Origin: Adiantum capillus-veneris
Taxonomy: Eukaryota; Streptophyta; Polypodiopsida; Polypodiales; Pteridaceae
Direction: 5' to 3'
DNA length: 64,000 nucleotides
NCBI GenBank assembly: GCA_014529385.2
Contig: CM043954.1
Span: 8,943,306-9,007,305 of the forward strand
Each line of letters starts with the position of its first letter. The stretch's first letter is position 1. This document shows, piece after piece, positions 43,626 through 55,010 of this stretch. Both the position numbers and the translations under genes were made by a program. The notes beneath the pieces are model-generated. The model worked only from the letters and a program-made list of their open reading frames with translations. It was not told the origin of the DNA and did no database searches.

Positions 43626-43817
43626 TGAAGGAGTACGAGCGGAAGTGTGACGCGAGAGAGAGTGCGAGAAGAAGAGCAGGACGATATGGTGAACTCGCTC
43701 TACTGTAATGTGTAGAGCATAGTGAGTTCTTATTAGGTTTTTACAAAAGAATATGTGTACATACCTGGCGGCCCGCCCACTTACCTAGGCGACCACATTG
43801 GGCTTTATACCCCAACA
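43626..43817 (-). repeat. 5' LTR of copia element, 192 bp
   Basis: On the minus strand it runs from TGTTGGGG to CTCCTTCA. TATAAAGCCC occurs only seven bases inside the left terminus, and GTTTTTACAAAAG-like sequence lies further in. It is the fuller of the two LTR copies. Confidence 0.85.
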
Positions 43818-45226
43818 ATGTCTAGCATCCCATGACTATGAGTTTGCTTGGCGCAACACATAATCGCTACGGGGCAGGGCACGGCTTCCATTTGTTATAA
43901 TTTTTGGAGAGACCACAGTGCTAACTCTCCACCATACTTTTGTATGGCACCTCTGCATGACGTGCACTGTATACTTTGCAGTTTCAATCTATGACGTTTC
44001 ATTGCAAGATGATATGTTTAACTATTCACATTGCTTTTTTGTAGCTTGACTCAAACATTGTCCTTCGGCTTGCAAAATTGGATCACATTCGTACACGATT
44101 ATCAGGTCGGTAGTGTAGTTCAATTTTTATAGTTTGTTTATGCTTTCTGTATTTTTAAGTTTGTCAAAGCTTCCTTAAGTTTGGTTTTTCCATATGTTTT
44201 CCTCACCAATGCATGCTTGATTTCAATCATCGTATCTATATATCAAATAGACATGCATTTCTTTTCTCACAGTTTGGCAATTCAACCTATATACTGAAAT
44301 AAAGGAAAATTGACTCTTGACTACGCTTGATTGAGAATAAGATGGGTGTCTCAAATATCATTCCACACTTCAGAGACTAAATTGTTGATATTACTAGGTT
44401 GAATGGTGCAATCTGCAAACAACTACGAAAGAAGGTTAAATTGCAACCCTTTTGCTCAATTCAATTACCCTCTTTAGTAGCCCTTTGTCATATATGGAGC
44501 ACTATGGGACACAACTTGCCTTTTCCCAATGCTTATCAAGTCTCAAAATGAGATTTTATTGGTGCCTATCAATTGGTTCTACTCATTTTCTCATGTCACC
44601 ACAACAAAACCCAAGGCGACAACAATCACAACCAACTAACCAAGTAACTAGCTGTGCTCCAAAATCTATCAAATCATGTATGGCAAAGGCCCACAAAGCA
44701 AGACTAGTTTTGGGAGGCTAAGTCAACCGCATGTAGTCAGCAAGGATCAAGTACGATATGACACATGCTGTTGAAATGGGATTTTCATTTTGTAAGCTCT
44801 ATTTATTTATTTTTCCACAGAAAAAGGCGGGTTGGTTCCCTTTCCATTACATAATCAAATATATATGGACGGCCAGTGGCCTATAACTGATACAAAACAT
44901 GGGAAAAAAACCCCTTTAAGGCTAAGGATCATACGTGAGATAGAGAGGAAAAGCCCTTGAAGTACAAATGCCTAAAGATACATCAAAACTGGGTACAAGT
45001 GGAGGCTAGTGGTAGGGTAAGTGCCGAAGTACAAAGAACATAGGACTCAAAGACCATAAACCCGAGCTGGTATCCACGTTCGAAGTTGTAAAATATGTAC
45101 TGTATCTGCAAGACTAGAGATCAATTCCAGGGAACTGAAAAACCTCTATAGATAACCTGTATCATCTCCTGTGACCATCTCCTTGAAGTATCCCTAAAAT
45201 AACCACTCCATCCTGCATGGTCCAGA
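43818..45226. other. No gene recognised
   Basis: Between the copia LTR and the DUF4283 remnant. One 89-codon + frame at 44452-44721 shows no known domain. The sequence is AT-rich and unremarkable. Confidence 0.45.
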
Positions 45227-46896
45227 TTATAAAGGAGGGGGGATGTGAAAAATCCTCATCCATAATCCAACAGATGGGTAAAAACTATGAGGCGGGCCAG
45301 TCCATAAAGGTCTGCCTATCGGATTTGGAGCGTCCATAATCATATAGTCAATCTCCTCGTCAAGAATCCCCATCCTATACAACTCCTCCTCCAAGAAGTG
45401 ATCAATCGCATCTCTGACAGTCCGCCTGGTCCAATCAGAATGCAAAAAATCAGCAATAAAAGCCTATAAATGAGTAGGAGTATCTCTTCCCACAAACACT
45501 AGCCTCGTCTCCTAGTAAGCTGGAGTAAAATGATGATCTCTAAAGGGACTGGGCGAAGGGGCTCCTCTGGTGACCTCCAAGATCCGTGAAGCATAAAATT
45601 CATCGGAGGGAAGGAGGCTGGAACAGGTGGAGGGGGTGGCAAAACCAAATCCTCCCTAATGAGTAAAATTGCCTCAGGAGTTGGAGTGTCCTCAACTATG
45701 AAAGTATCGTCTATTGGCTCCAATACTGGCTCCCTCTGAAAAGCTATTGGGTCCTCTGCCTGGACTGTTGTCATTGCTACTCTACCAAAGGTACCTCTAA
45801 AGAAGCTGAGCCAAAGTCTATTGCTGCCCTCTATGGTGAGTCACTAAGTGCGGTGTCTGGATGGGGAGCCTCAGGGGGCTCCTCAAGTATAACAGTTTTG
45901 GTCTTCCTCTTGTACACTAGAAGGGCTGTCTCTGAGAACTAGCACCTCCAGTGCCTCTGCTCTGTGAGGCCTGCTATTGCAACCTGGGTGATGTCCCGGG
46001 GTGGTCACTTTTTAGAATGTGTATGATATCACGTGAGTTAACCGGAGAGGATTATTAAAAGACCAAAATGTATAAAAATGTATACATACAGAGGGGGGTG
46101 GGGGTTTTTTAAATAGGCTCACAGTGTAAGTATAATATGTATATTGGGGTATTATTAATTACCTCTTGAACGCACGTGATATAGGGGTCTTTTGATAAGT
46201 GACTGCCCCGGGGGTGATGTCTACTGCCCCTCTGCCTGACTCTGTCCCCGTCTCTGACCCTATCAGGGCCTCCGACTAGGACAGTCTCGCACTACATGAC
46301 CCATGAGATGGCATTAGTGGCACTGATTTAGTATACCAGGACCGATAACCTCTAAGTCCTGACAACTCTCTCCCACTCATACCAAAATGACTCTGGGAAA
46401 ACCTGTGAGGCAGTCATAGCAATCTTCACTAAAAGGGTCACGTTGTTTGTAACAAAAGAGTCAGAGAAAGGGGTGCCGAAGATAGATCCAAACTGATGAA
46501 GAACGGTTGGCACCCTGAGCTGTGCCAGAAGCTTTGGAAAAGCAAGTGTGATTGGAAATCTCGGAATCTGATGCATCTCATCAAAGGAGGAGAGGTCAAA
46601 ATCTGTGTACCAAGGTAGAGCAAAGAGCATAAAAAACCGGATCTGGAGAGGCGCTCTGGCAGCCATTGAATGCGCAACCTCAGTAGAAGAAAAAAAAATG
46701 ATATAAAGTATCCTTGTCCCAGTGAGATAATCCTGGATATGCTTTCCAAGGGACTGAGTTCGGTAGTGAGCCAATCCCTAATCTTCTCCCTCTTCCTCGG
46801 AGGAGAAACGCCTACCAGCCTACAGATGAGGCCCCTCTCCTTGAGAAGCGCGTGGAACTCCCGGATGCTGCTCTCTGTGTCCCTGGAGAAGCTCAC
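45227..46896 (-). pseudogene. DUF4283 / zinc-knuckle protein remnant (LINE ORF1-like)
   Basis: Frames 46438-46896 and 46352-46774 together give a DUF4283-like domain: a small basic segment (LICRLVGVSPPRKREKIRDWL), a hydrophobic strand pair (TRILYIIFFSSTEVA), then LPWYTDFDLSSFDEM, FPITLAFPKLLAQL and FGSIFGTPFSDSF. At about 46262-46320 the minus strand reads a CCHC knuckle, CH*CHLMGHVVRDC, with a TAA between the first two Cys. Acidic and Pro-rich frames 45499-45774 and 45227-45445 follow. In plants this domain pair is typical of LINE-associated ORF1 and related zinc-knuckle proteins. No LINE RT follows here. A 216-bp MITE sits just after the knuckle. Confidence 0.6.
45996..46211. mobile_element. 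Mutator-like MITE, 216 bp, with 10-bp target duplication
   Basis: The ends CCGGGGTGGTCACTT and, inverted, CCGGGGCAGTCACTT are imperfect TIRs. Further inverted matches include ATATCACGTG with GTT beyond. The direct repeat GGGTGATGTC flanks it at 45986-45995 and 46212-46221. A 9-10-bp duplication points to the Mutator superfamily. No coding capacity. Confidence 0.8.
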
Positions 46897-47125
46897 CGGG
46901 CTATCTGAGGGGCCATCATCTAGACCTGAGGAGCCAGCGTGCTAGGGGGAGGGAAGGGGAAAGGAAGGGGAAGGGATGGGGGAGGGGAAAGAAAACACAC
47001 ACAGAACAACACCAAAAACCACACACACATAAACACCCACAAAGGAAAAAAAGGGGGGGGAGAGGAAGAGGGATGAGGGAAAGGGGGAGGTCAGGAAGGG
47101 AAGCGCCGAAGAGGGGCAGGGCAAA

Positions 47126-47158
<33 letters not shown>
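47126..47158. repeat. Poly-G tract, 33 bp
   Basis: Uninterrupted G run in a G-rich stretch (46940-47160). Confidence 0.9.
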
Positions 47159-47160
<2 letters not shown>

Positions 47161-47277
47161 ACAAAGGCAGGGCAGCGGGCAAGCTCTTCAAGGCGGCAGC
47201 ACGCAACAGGGCTAGCGCACACCAGCACAAGACACAGGTTAAGCGCGAGGGCAAACCACCAACAATGGCAGATCGAG

Positions 47278-47279
<2 letters not shown>

Positions 47280-47337
<58 letters not shown>
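47280..47337. repeat. (CT)n microsatellite
   Basis: CT run of about 58 bp with one TT interruption. Confidence 0.97.
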
Positions 47338-47338
<1 letters not shown>

Positions 47339-48939
47339 TTGTAGGCTCTATTATCATTTACAAGTTTGATAGGTTTATGATATGACATGATTTTTGTTGT
47401 CTCTTGTGTCATTCATGAGTTTGAGAGTCCTATGATGTATGACACGACATAGTGTCCAGTTTAAAGTTATAACCTATGTGCGTTGGTGAGTGGTGCCTTG
47501 TAGTCTGTGTAACACTGTAATTAGACGCAGTTCAAGTATTCAACTTTAGTCTTCATTTCAAGCATTGTGTAGTGATTAAATGCATGAGTGCCATTTGGCA
47601 CAATTCGATGCATTTGCAAGATAAGGAGAGACCAGAGCTCGAAGTTACTCTTTAGGGCTGCATTTGTGAGGTTTTCAGGTGGATTGGCACAGGTTAAGAG
47701 CTATTGTGAGCTTCCTTTGACTTGATTCTCGTGCACAGAGGGTTGAGCTTGCTCCCCACTGTCTCTCTCTCTCTCTCCTCTATGAGCAGTTGTGATGCCC
47801 CACAAGAGGGTTGTTCTTATAATGTATGTACAGAAAGTGTGGAAATTATGCTTAATGGCTGAGGCAAGAGCCTCCATTGACAGGAACAGGTGTAGCTAAC
47901 TGCTACACCAAAGCAGGTACGGGTGAGGGTCATAACCTCACCGTACAGGGGCTATTTTAGCGTTGTCCTAACACTGAAATTGGACTGTTTTGTAGCCGTA
48001 TGAATGCCAGAATCAATGGGAATAGTGCCCAGTTGCAAGAGAATAGATCCGGAAAGTCGTAGAGCTGAAAAAAGAGAAAAACCAGAGACTACAGCCTGCT
48101 GTAATTCTCTATACAACACTGAATTCAGAGGGTTTTTGTTAGTTAAAGTCAGTTCCATGAAGGGGGTTTGATTCGGGTCAGTTGTGGTGCTGTTATGTTG
48201 CTGAAATTCCGTTGAAACAGGTGTTTTCTAGCTGGATACACGAACTTGAATCCCTAGGACTCATCTTGTACTTTCCCTCTTTTATAATTAACAAAATACC
48301 GCAAGGGGCGCCTGTTTAGTGGCCTACCTGGTGTCGAGTGTCAATTCAGAGGCATTCTAGCTTCTGTGTGTCCTTCTATTCCTTTGTGTGTTAAGTACAG
48401 GTAAAGTGGGCGATGTTTAAATGGGTGAAAGAATTGAATAGATTGTAGATCACTGCCCTTTTCCAGTGAGCATGCCGGTTTCATGGTTCCATTGCCGGGA
48501 TTACCATCACTTTTTCCCTAAAGAGTGAGCCAGGGTCTGTTTGGGTGTAGACACACAGAGTTATCAGTTATTGCTGACAGATAGGAAGGCATTAGAGAGG
48601 AAATGTCATCGTCGCAGGAGAGACAGGAGATCCATGTTATCCATGAGGTGGGTGAGTCGTCTAGACTGCCACAGTATGTTTCTCCTCTTGCCATGGCTGA
48701 ATACCACAGGTTCCTTCAACTTCCTTAATGGACAAAGATATGTTTAGGACTCAGCTTATTGCTGCTATGTCCATGTTTTCATAGGTGATGCAGAATCCCC
48801 TGTTTCAGGAATTTCTGTAACCTCCTCCTTCTTTGCAGCAAGTTGGAACACAGTTTGGGGCTCAGGTACATGCCACTTATGCTGAAGATTAAGTGGTAAC
48901 CCCACCGCAGATTCCGGAGTCACTGGAGACTCCAAGACC
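47338..48939. other. No gene recognised; possible gypsy-3 LTR or leader
   Basis: It precedes gypsy-3 gag. No primer site, terminal repeat or long frame can be fixed. Short CT run near 47762. Confidence 0.35.
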
Positions 48940-50299
48940 TCTTCCCATTGTTCAGGAACAGGTGGCTAAAACGCCAATCACATAGGCTATGTTCTCAGTT
49001 CAGCCCGCCACTTTACCGCAGCCGAATGTTGGCTCTAATGGACAGGGAAGTAGTTTCCAGGCTATGCAGCAAACATTTCCACCTACTTCCGTACATCCTA
49101 GGTATTTTGGGGGTGGATCAGTATTCCAGAGCATGGCTGGTTATGCACCTAGAAATCAGTCTTACACGCCAGGAACAGTGTTTGGGGGTGCAAAAAATTG
49201 GATTCCCAACCCTATGTATGGTAACCTTGGTATGCAACCAAGTTTCAGGGTACACAGGGCAATTTTGGAATGGCTGGTTATCAAAATCAGCAAGCTGGTA
49301 CTGTGCCCATAGCTCCCGTAGTCAGTGGTCCAGCAATGATAGTGCCACTTGTTAGTGTTCCTATGATGCAGGCATATCCTATGGACGAGTTGATGGCTTA
49401 TGAGAAGCCTAAGCCATATAAAGAAGGTGGTGCAACAGTGCAGTTTGATACCTTCAGAGGATTTGAAAATAGGACCAAGGCTTTATCCTGCAACACTGTT
49501 TGATGCCGCATTTGCTGGAGGGAATTTCACTGAGCCTTCTAAGGTCTGGAAAGCGGCTACCTTCTTGAAAGGAAATGCAAGTCAGTGGTGGAGCACTTTA
49601 TTGTTACAGGGACAGGCTCCTTCCACTTGGATCTATTTTAACAGGTGTTTGCATCTGCTTGGTTGACCAATGAGTTTGAGGTAGAAGTTATGTCACAATG
49701 GCACAATTTGGATGCAACTAAATGCAAGGATCTGGATGATTTTAACAGGAATTTTTGGAAGGCCTTACTTCCAGTCACTTCCTACAAGGTTGTGCCATTA
49801 ACCGAGAAGATAGAACATTATTGTTGTGGGCTGCCCAAAGAGCTCAGAAATTACTGTACAAAGACAAAGGCTACCACCTTGACGTAGTTGATTGAAAATG
49901 CCAATACAAGAATGCCTTGTTACTGGGACAATCAAGTGGTTTTAGAGACAGTCAACAAGAGGACAAATCTGAAAAAAATTCAGCAAGAAAACCTTTTGCA
50001 AAACAGGTTTCTCCAGCTCCTCAGAATACAGCTAAAGCATGGAAGTTCAAGAAGAAGCCAAGTAGATTCTTTGCACAACAGTCAAAGGATCAGCAAAAGC
50101 CTTTTGTACACAAATCTCCTGAAAGGCTTTGATGGTTGAATGAAAATTCTTTAACTGTGAGAAGAATGGTCATATTGCGTCCAATTGTCCGGACAACAAG
50201 AAGAGACCAGCTGATACGGAAGATCATGAGGACAGAAGAGGAAAGAAGCCCAAACCCGTCTAGCAGGTTTAGTGCTAGATATGTTAGGGGACAAGCCAG
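48940..50299 (+). pseudogene. Ty3/gypsy gag (gypsy-3)
   Basis: Frames 48989-49312, 49270-49503, 49400-49666, 49645-49887 and 49888-50139 read in succession. A Gln/Pro/Met-rich N-terminus leads to the Retrotrans_gag domain (AATFLKGNASQWWSTLL, AWLTNEFEVEVMSQWHNL, LDDFNRNFWKALLPVTSYKVV). The knuckle region at about 50150-50190 keeps C-x4-GH-x4-C but lacks the first Cys. A stretch in another frame (50262-50299) resembles the gag-protease join. The expected protease does not follow on this strand; it lies inverted at 50300-51252. Confidence 0.8.
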
Positions 50300-51252
50300 C
50301 TATAGACGTCGTTCTAAAAGCAGTTTTATGGACTTATTCAGGCTTGATCATGATCTGATGGTATCCACTTTTCAAATCTATCCTGTTGAAAATAGACGCA
50401 CCCTCCAAGCGGTCTAAAATGTCATCAATCCTCAAAATAGGGAACCTATTCTTTATCGTGTTCTTGTTTAGTGCACGGTAATCTATACACATGCCAAGAA
50501 CCATCCTTCTTCTGCATTAAGAGGACAAGAGAGAAAAAGGGAGAAGAACTTGGCTGAATCAGTGCCTTTTCTAAAAGCTCATTCACCTGGCTCATAATCT
50601 CTTTCTGTTGGGCTGCACTAACCCTGTACGGAGGTCTATTCGGTGGGCTAGTGCCTGGCAACAAATCTCTCGTATGATCCTCAAACCTCTTTGGTGGTAA
50701 TTGCAAAGGTAATGAGTCAGAAAAAAAATTACTGAAATGTGATAAAAATTCTGATCTGTCTCTCTCTAGCACAAATAAATTTGACTCATTGACATCACAT
50801 GCAAAAATCAAGTACGCAGAAAGGTGATTCTTTATTACCGAAGTGATAGCAGAAGTAGATACAATAGGTATAGACTCTCCTTTAAGCTTGACATCCAGCA
50901 CATGAGTCTTTCCCATGTGTTCCAAGGTAAGTGTCTTTTTATAGGCATCCAACACACCATGCACCCTGTACATCCAAGGTATGCCAATCAAGACATCACA
51001 GCCCTTGAGCGGCATGATATAAAATTCTTCTACATCCACATAGAACTGTATATGCAAATGCAATTTTCCAAGAATGGGTGTCACTGACTCTGAATGGCTA
51101 GGACATGCCAATACTTCCTTTGCTGTGTACCCCATCTCATCTGCTCTAATGCCCAAAGTAGTAGCCAGCTCTGGGGAAATAAAGTTTTCTTTGGCATCGG
51201 GATCAAAGAAAATGAGCACATGTTGGTCCCTAACTTTACCCCAAGCTCTGCA
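50300..51252 (-). pseudogene. Inverted segment of gypsy-3: protease and N-terminal RT
   Basis: Frame 50446-51219 on the minus strand begins at LIFFDPDAKENFISPELA (family active site D-P-G, here D-P-D). It continues with GCDVLIGIPWM and the pre-RT PPKRFEDH and PPNRPPYRVSAAQQKEI blocks, and enters RT at QKKDGSW. After a frameshift near 50480 the minus strand still reads [16 protein letters not shown] and, at about 50310-50390, [10 protein letters not shown] up to the HKTAFRT block, where it stops. The next RT block (GLYEFLVMLFGLTN) begins on the plus strand at about 51255. The segment therefore fills the gap in the + strand element but in reverse. Confidence 0.9.
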
Positions 51253-52940
51253 AAGCTCATTGGCCTTTATGAGTTCTTAGTAATGCTCTTTGGCCTTACA
51301 AATGCTCTTGCAAGGTTGAATCGGATGATGGACAGGATCTTTCGTCCACATAGACAATTTGTTAGAACTTTCTTTGATGACATGATAGTCTATTCAAAGA
51401 TAGAAAAGGAGCATAGAGAACACTTGACAGCAGTTTTTAATGAGCTACACATTCACAGATATGGAAAGAAGAGTGAATTCTTAGAGGAAATTCAGTTCCT
51501 TGGGCATATAGTGTCTAAAGATGGTGTCAGAATGGATCCTGCTAAGGTTGAAGCAATAAAAACATGGCCAGATATTAAGATTTTCCATGATGTTTGCAGC
51601 TTCCTGGGTTTGTGTTCTTACTACAGGAGGTTTATATGCAACTTCGTAGAGATTGCTTCACCTTTACATGCGTTATAGAAGAAAGATGTCTCTTTCAGAT
51701 GGACACACAAAGAGATTTCATCATTTAATCTTCTTAAGGAAAAGATGACTTTAGGACCAGTGATCATCTTGCCAGATCTTAGGAAGTCATTTATTATCTA
51801 GTGTGATGCCTGTGGCAATAGCATTGGTGCAGTGTAATGCAAGATGGCCGGGTAGTGGCTTATGAAAGCAGAATCTTGCAAGGGCTAGAACGGACTATGC
51901 AGATCTATGAGAAAGAATTGTTGGCCGTGAGACATGCGCTTACCAGTTGGAAATACTACCTTCTAGGGGAAGATTTTGTTGTCGAGACAGATTATCAAAC
52001 ATTGCGTTACTTCTTGACATAGGTAAAGTTGTCAGAAAAGCATATGTGATGGGAAAACTTTTTGTCAATGTTGCACTTTCAGATTGTGCATGTGGAAGGC
52101 AAAAAGAATGTTGTGGTTGATGCTTTGTCAAGAAAGCCACAGATTTCAGCCATGTCAATTCCTTATGATCATGAGCTTGATGATATGAACAATGTTGATG
52201 ATGAAGATTTTGCCAGGATCTGTGATCAGTTGATAGCTGGACAACCTCATGAACATTATCTTCTCAGAGATGGATTTCTGATGATGCATGGCAAGCTATG
52301 TGTAGCAAGGCCATTGAGGCAAAAAGTTATGACTGGAAGTCATTGTCCGTCATATGCCTGGCGTCGCAGAATTGATGCATCAGTGAAAGCGGTTGAGACA
52401 TTTTTCTATTGGCCTACTTTGAGAAGAGATGTGGATGCTTTTGTGCGGCAATGTTTGATTTTCTAGAAGTTCAAGTTTGACAGGCAAAAAGCACTAGGGC
52501 TTTTACAGCCATTGCCTATTCCAGATAAACCATGGGAAAGCATAGCTATGGATTTTATCTTTGATCTTCCAAGGACACAGACAGGGAATGATGGAATCTG
52601 GACAATTATTTGCTGATTCAACAAACAGGCTCATTTCATTCCTGTCAGGAAGAAGATAAAACCAGATCAGATGGCACGATTGTTTATGTACAGTGTTTTC
52701 AAGTACCATGGTATGCCACAGTTGATTTTCATGACCGTGATCCACGGATGACAAGTCTTTTTTGGAGAGGCATATTTGAAAATATGGGCACTACTCTTAA
52801 GTTTTCATCATCGTTTCATCCACAGACAGATGGACAGTCTAAAGAGGCTAATTCTACTGTTTTAGATCTGTTAAAAGTCTATGTGTCAGAGCAAAAGGCA
52901 AAGTGGGAACAATTTCACTTACAAAGTACATCATAGTCTT
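51253..52940 (+). pseudogene. Ty3/gypsy RT C-terminal part, RNase H and integrase (gypsy-3)
   Basis: From GLYEFLVMLFGLTN the frame continues through the catalytic FFDDMIVYSK, EFLGHIVSKDG-like block and SFLGLCSYYRRFI to a stop at 51678. RNase H follows with stops (CDACGNSIGAV, YEKELLAVRHALTSWKYYLLG, TDYQTLRYFL, VEGKKNVVVDALSRK). Integrase shows a degraded HHCC region (FYWPTLRRDVDAFVRQC) and core acidic residues in [23 protein letters not shown] and GQSKEANST. Sequence similarity ends about 52940. No chromodomain or 3' LTR is found. Confidence 0.85.
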
Positions 52941-53083
52941 GGGTTGGATGGTGTATGATTGACAGTTGGGGTATCTTATGGAACATCTCGGAACATGGTT
53001 CTTTTGAAACATACATGAGCCTATGCCTCAATAATGGTAGATGCATCATACGCTTAGCATTGTTAGCTCGTATGTTTAAGGCT

Positions 53084-53328
<245 letters not shown>

Positions 53329-55010
53329 CATGTGGAAAAATTAGCCATGGTGGAACATGTTGCTACATCAGCTGACTACCTAGTTGTTTGCAGAGGTTAT
53401 TTTGGTGCATCCTTTGGCTTCTTTTCTGGTTCTTGCTCTACTTATGGATCCGATGTGTTGGTCTATTGCATAAACTTTTCTGACATATTGTGGGTGCATC
53501 TAAGGTAAAAGAGGGGCCATTTAGGGTTTTTTCTTATAGATTTGAATGTGGCTTCCTTCTATCACAATAGGTGGGCTTCCTCCACTTTATATTGCCTATC
53601 TGGGTGTTGTCTGGTGTCCTTCGACTGGGTAGAATAATGAATGCCCTAACTACATTATTGACCTCTTAAAATGTTTAACAATATACTAGTGGTGGTAAGG
53701 GCTCATATATGAATCTAGATATCACTTCAAATTGGAGAGTTGTCTTGGGTATTTTTTGGGCAAGAGTAGGTAAGGTTTGAAGGTGTGGTAGGTATAATGG
53801 ATCATGGTATTTGGACTACAATAAGGAAACGTTTGCTCTTTTCGGGACTTGGACTACTCACTGGGCTATGAAAAACTTGATATGACACCTTTGTCACTCT
53901 CATATACATAATTTACTGGCATATGTATCTACAAATTTTTTGGGGACTTGGACTAACTCACTGGGCTATAAGGTTTGACATATTTGTCACTCTTATATAT
54001 ACATAATTTTCTACTGGCATATGTATCTACATCTCTTTTACAGGGTTATCTTGGTGGATTGGCTGTCAAACTAGCAAATCTACTTACTGGTTCATGAGGG
54101 TTGGTCTAGCATATAACTAGAAGGGGATTGGAGTGTCAATTGGTTAGTTTTGTGAATTTTTGAAGATTATGATTACTATTTTTGTCTTCACGATACTAAG
54201 ATATCCTTGTTGGTGAACTTTGGATTGTGGGGTTTGGTTTAACCTATTAGGCTATCTAAGTAAGAATGGACATAGGCTTTCTTACTCTAGACTTGAGTAA
54301 GGGGTATATCTAATCTCTTTACTAATAATAGGTAAAAGGTTCTTATAGCTTTGACTGATATTCTTTATGTATGTCACTCAATGGACCGCGGTTTCAATAT
54401 CTTGGCTATCAAGATAGATCTTTTGGATAGGTGAATTGCGGGTTGCATGCCTAGTGAATAAAGGTTCCTTACCTTGAGTTTGGTATCCTTACCTAAATGA
54501 GAATATCCTGACGTGAGGGACAAACGCTTAATTGAGATATTGAAAGAGTATCACAAGTCGGAGAGGTAATGATTGCATGCTGCTACCAATTCAGAGGAGT
54601 GTATACACTAGATTTGTTGTACTACTCTAAGCTCATTTTGCCATTTGGCACATTTTGATCTTGTTTACAAGTTTGCAGTTTTTAATGTGTGGATACTCAT
54701 GGATAGATTATATTCCTACAAACAATCCTTGAACCGTTGCATGATACAATAGATTAAATTCTAGTTTTGGACACGTTTGGCTCCTGAATGTGAGTTTCTT
54801 GTTTGTGTATAGTTGCTTGTACTACTGGTGCTGCTTGCACGACTACTCAGTATTTTGCAGAGCCTTACTTGGTCTTGATTTCTTCAAGACCTTTCTTGTC
54901 GATTGTATGTATAGTACTGCTCCTTCATATTTAATAAGACAGACGAATTTCATACAATTGTGATTCTTGAACCCTTGGCCTTGTGCTCTTTTATTGTTGG
55001 AAAGATTCAC
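53329..55010. other. No gene recognised
   Basis: AT-rich DNA with TTGGACTACTCACTGGGCTAT repeated in variant form near 53850 and 53950 and several ACATAATTT-CTGGCATATGTATCTACA repeats. No coding frame longer than 75 codons or domain is seen. Confidence 0.45.

Larger units (their letters stand above)
38322..43817 (-). mobile_element. Ty1/copia retrotransposon, nearly complete, 5.5 kb
   Basis: On the minus strand the order is 5' LTR, Met primer site, 1.08-kb leader, gag, protease, integrase, RT, RNase H, polypurine tract and 3' LTR: the copia order, with integrase before RT. The two LTRs share a 118-bp stretch with two mismatches (38347-38464 against 43700-43817), so the insertion is fairly recent. 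The polyprotein carries seven in-frame stops and two frameshifts. No target-site duplication is visible. Confidence 0.92.

Noticed and set aside
46916-47254. 112-codon minus frame with Pro/Leu-rich sequence
   Set aside because: Arises from the G-rich zone and poly-G tract at 47126-47158.
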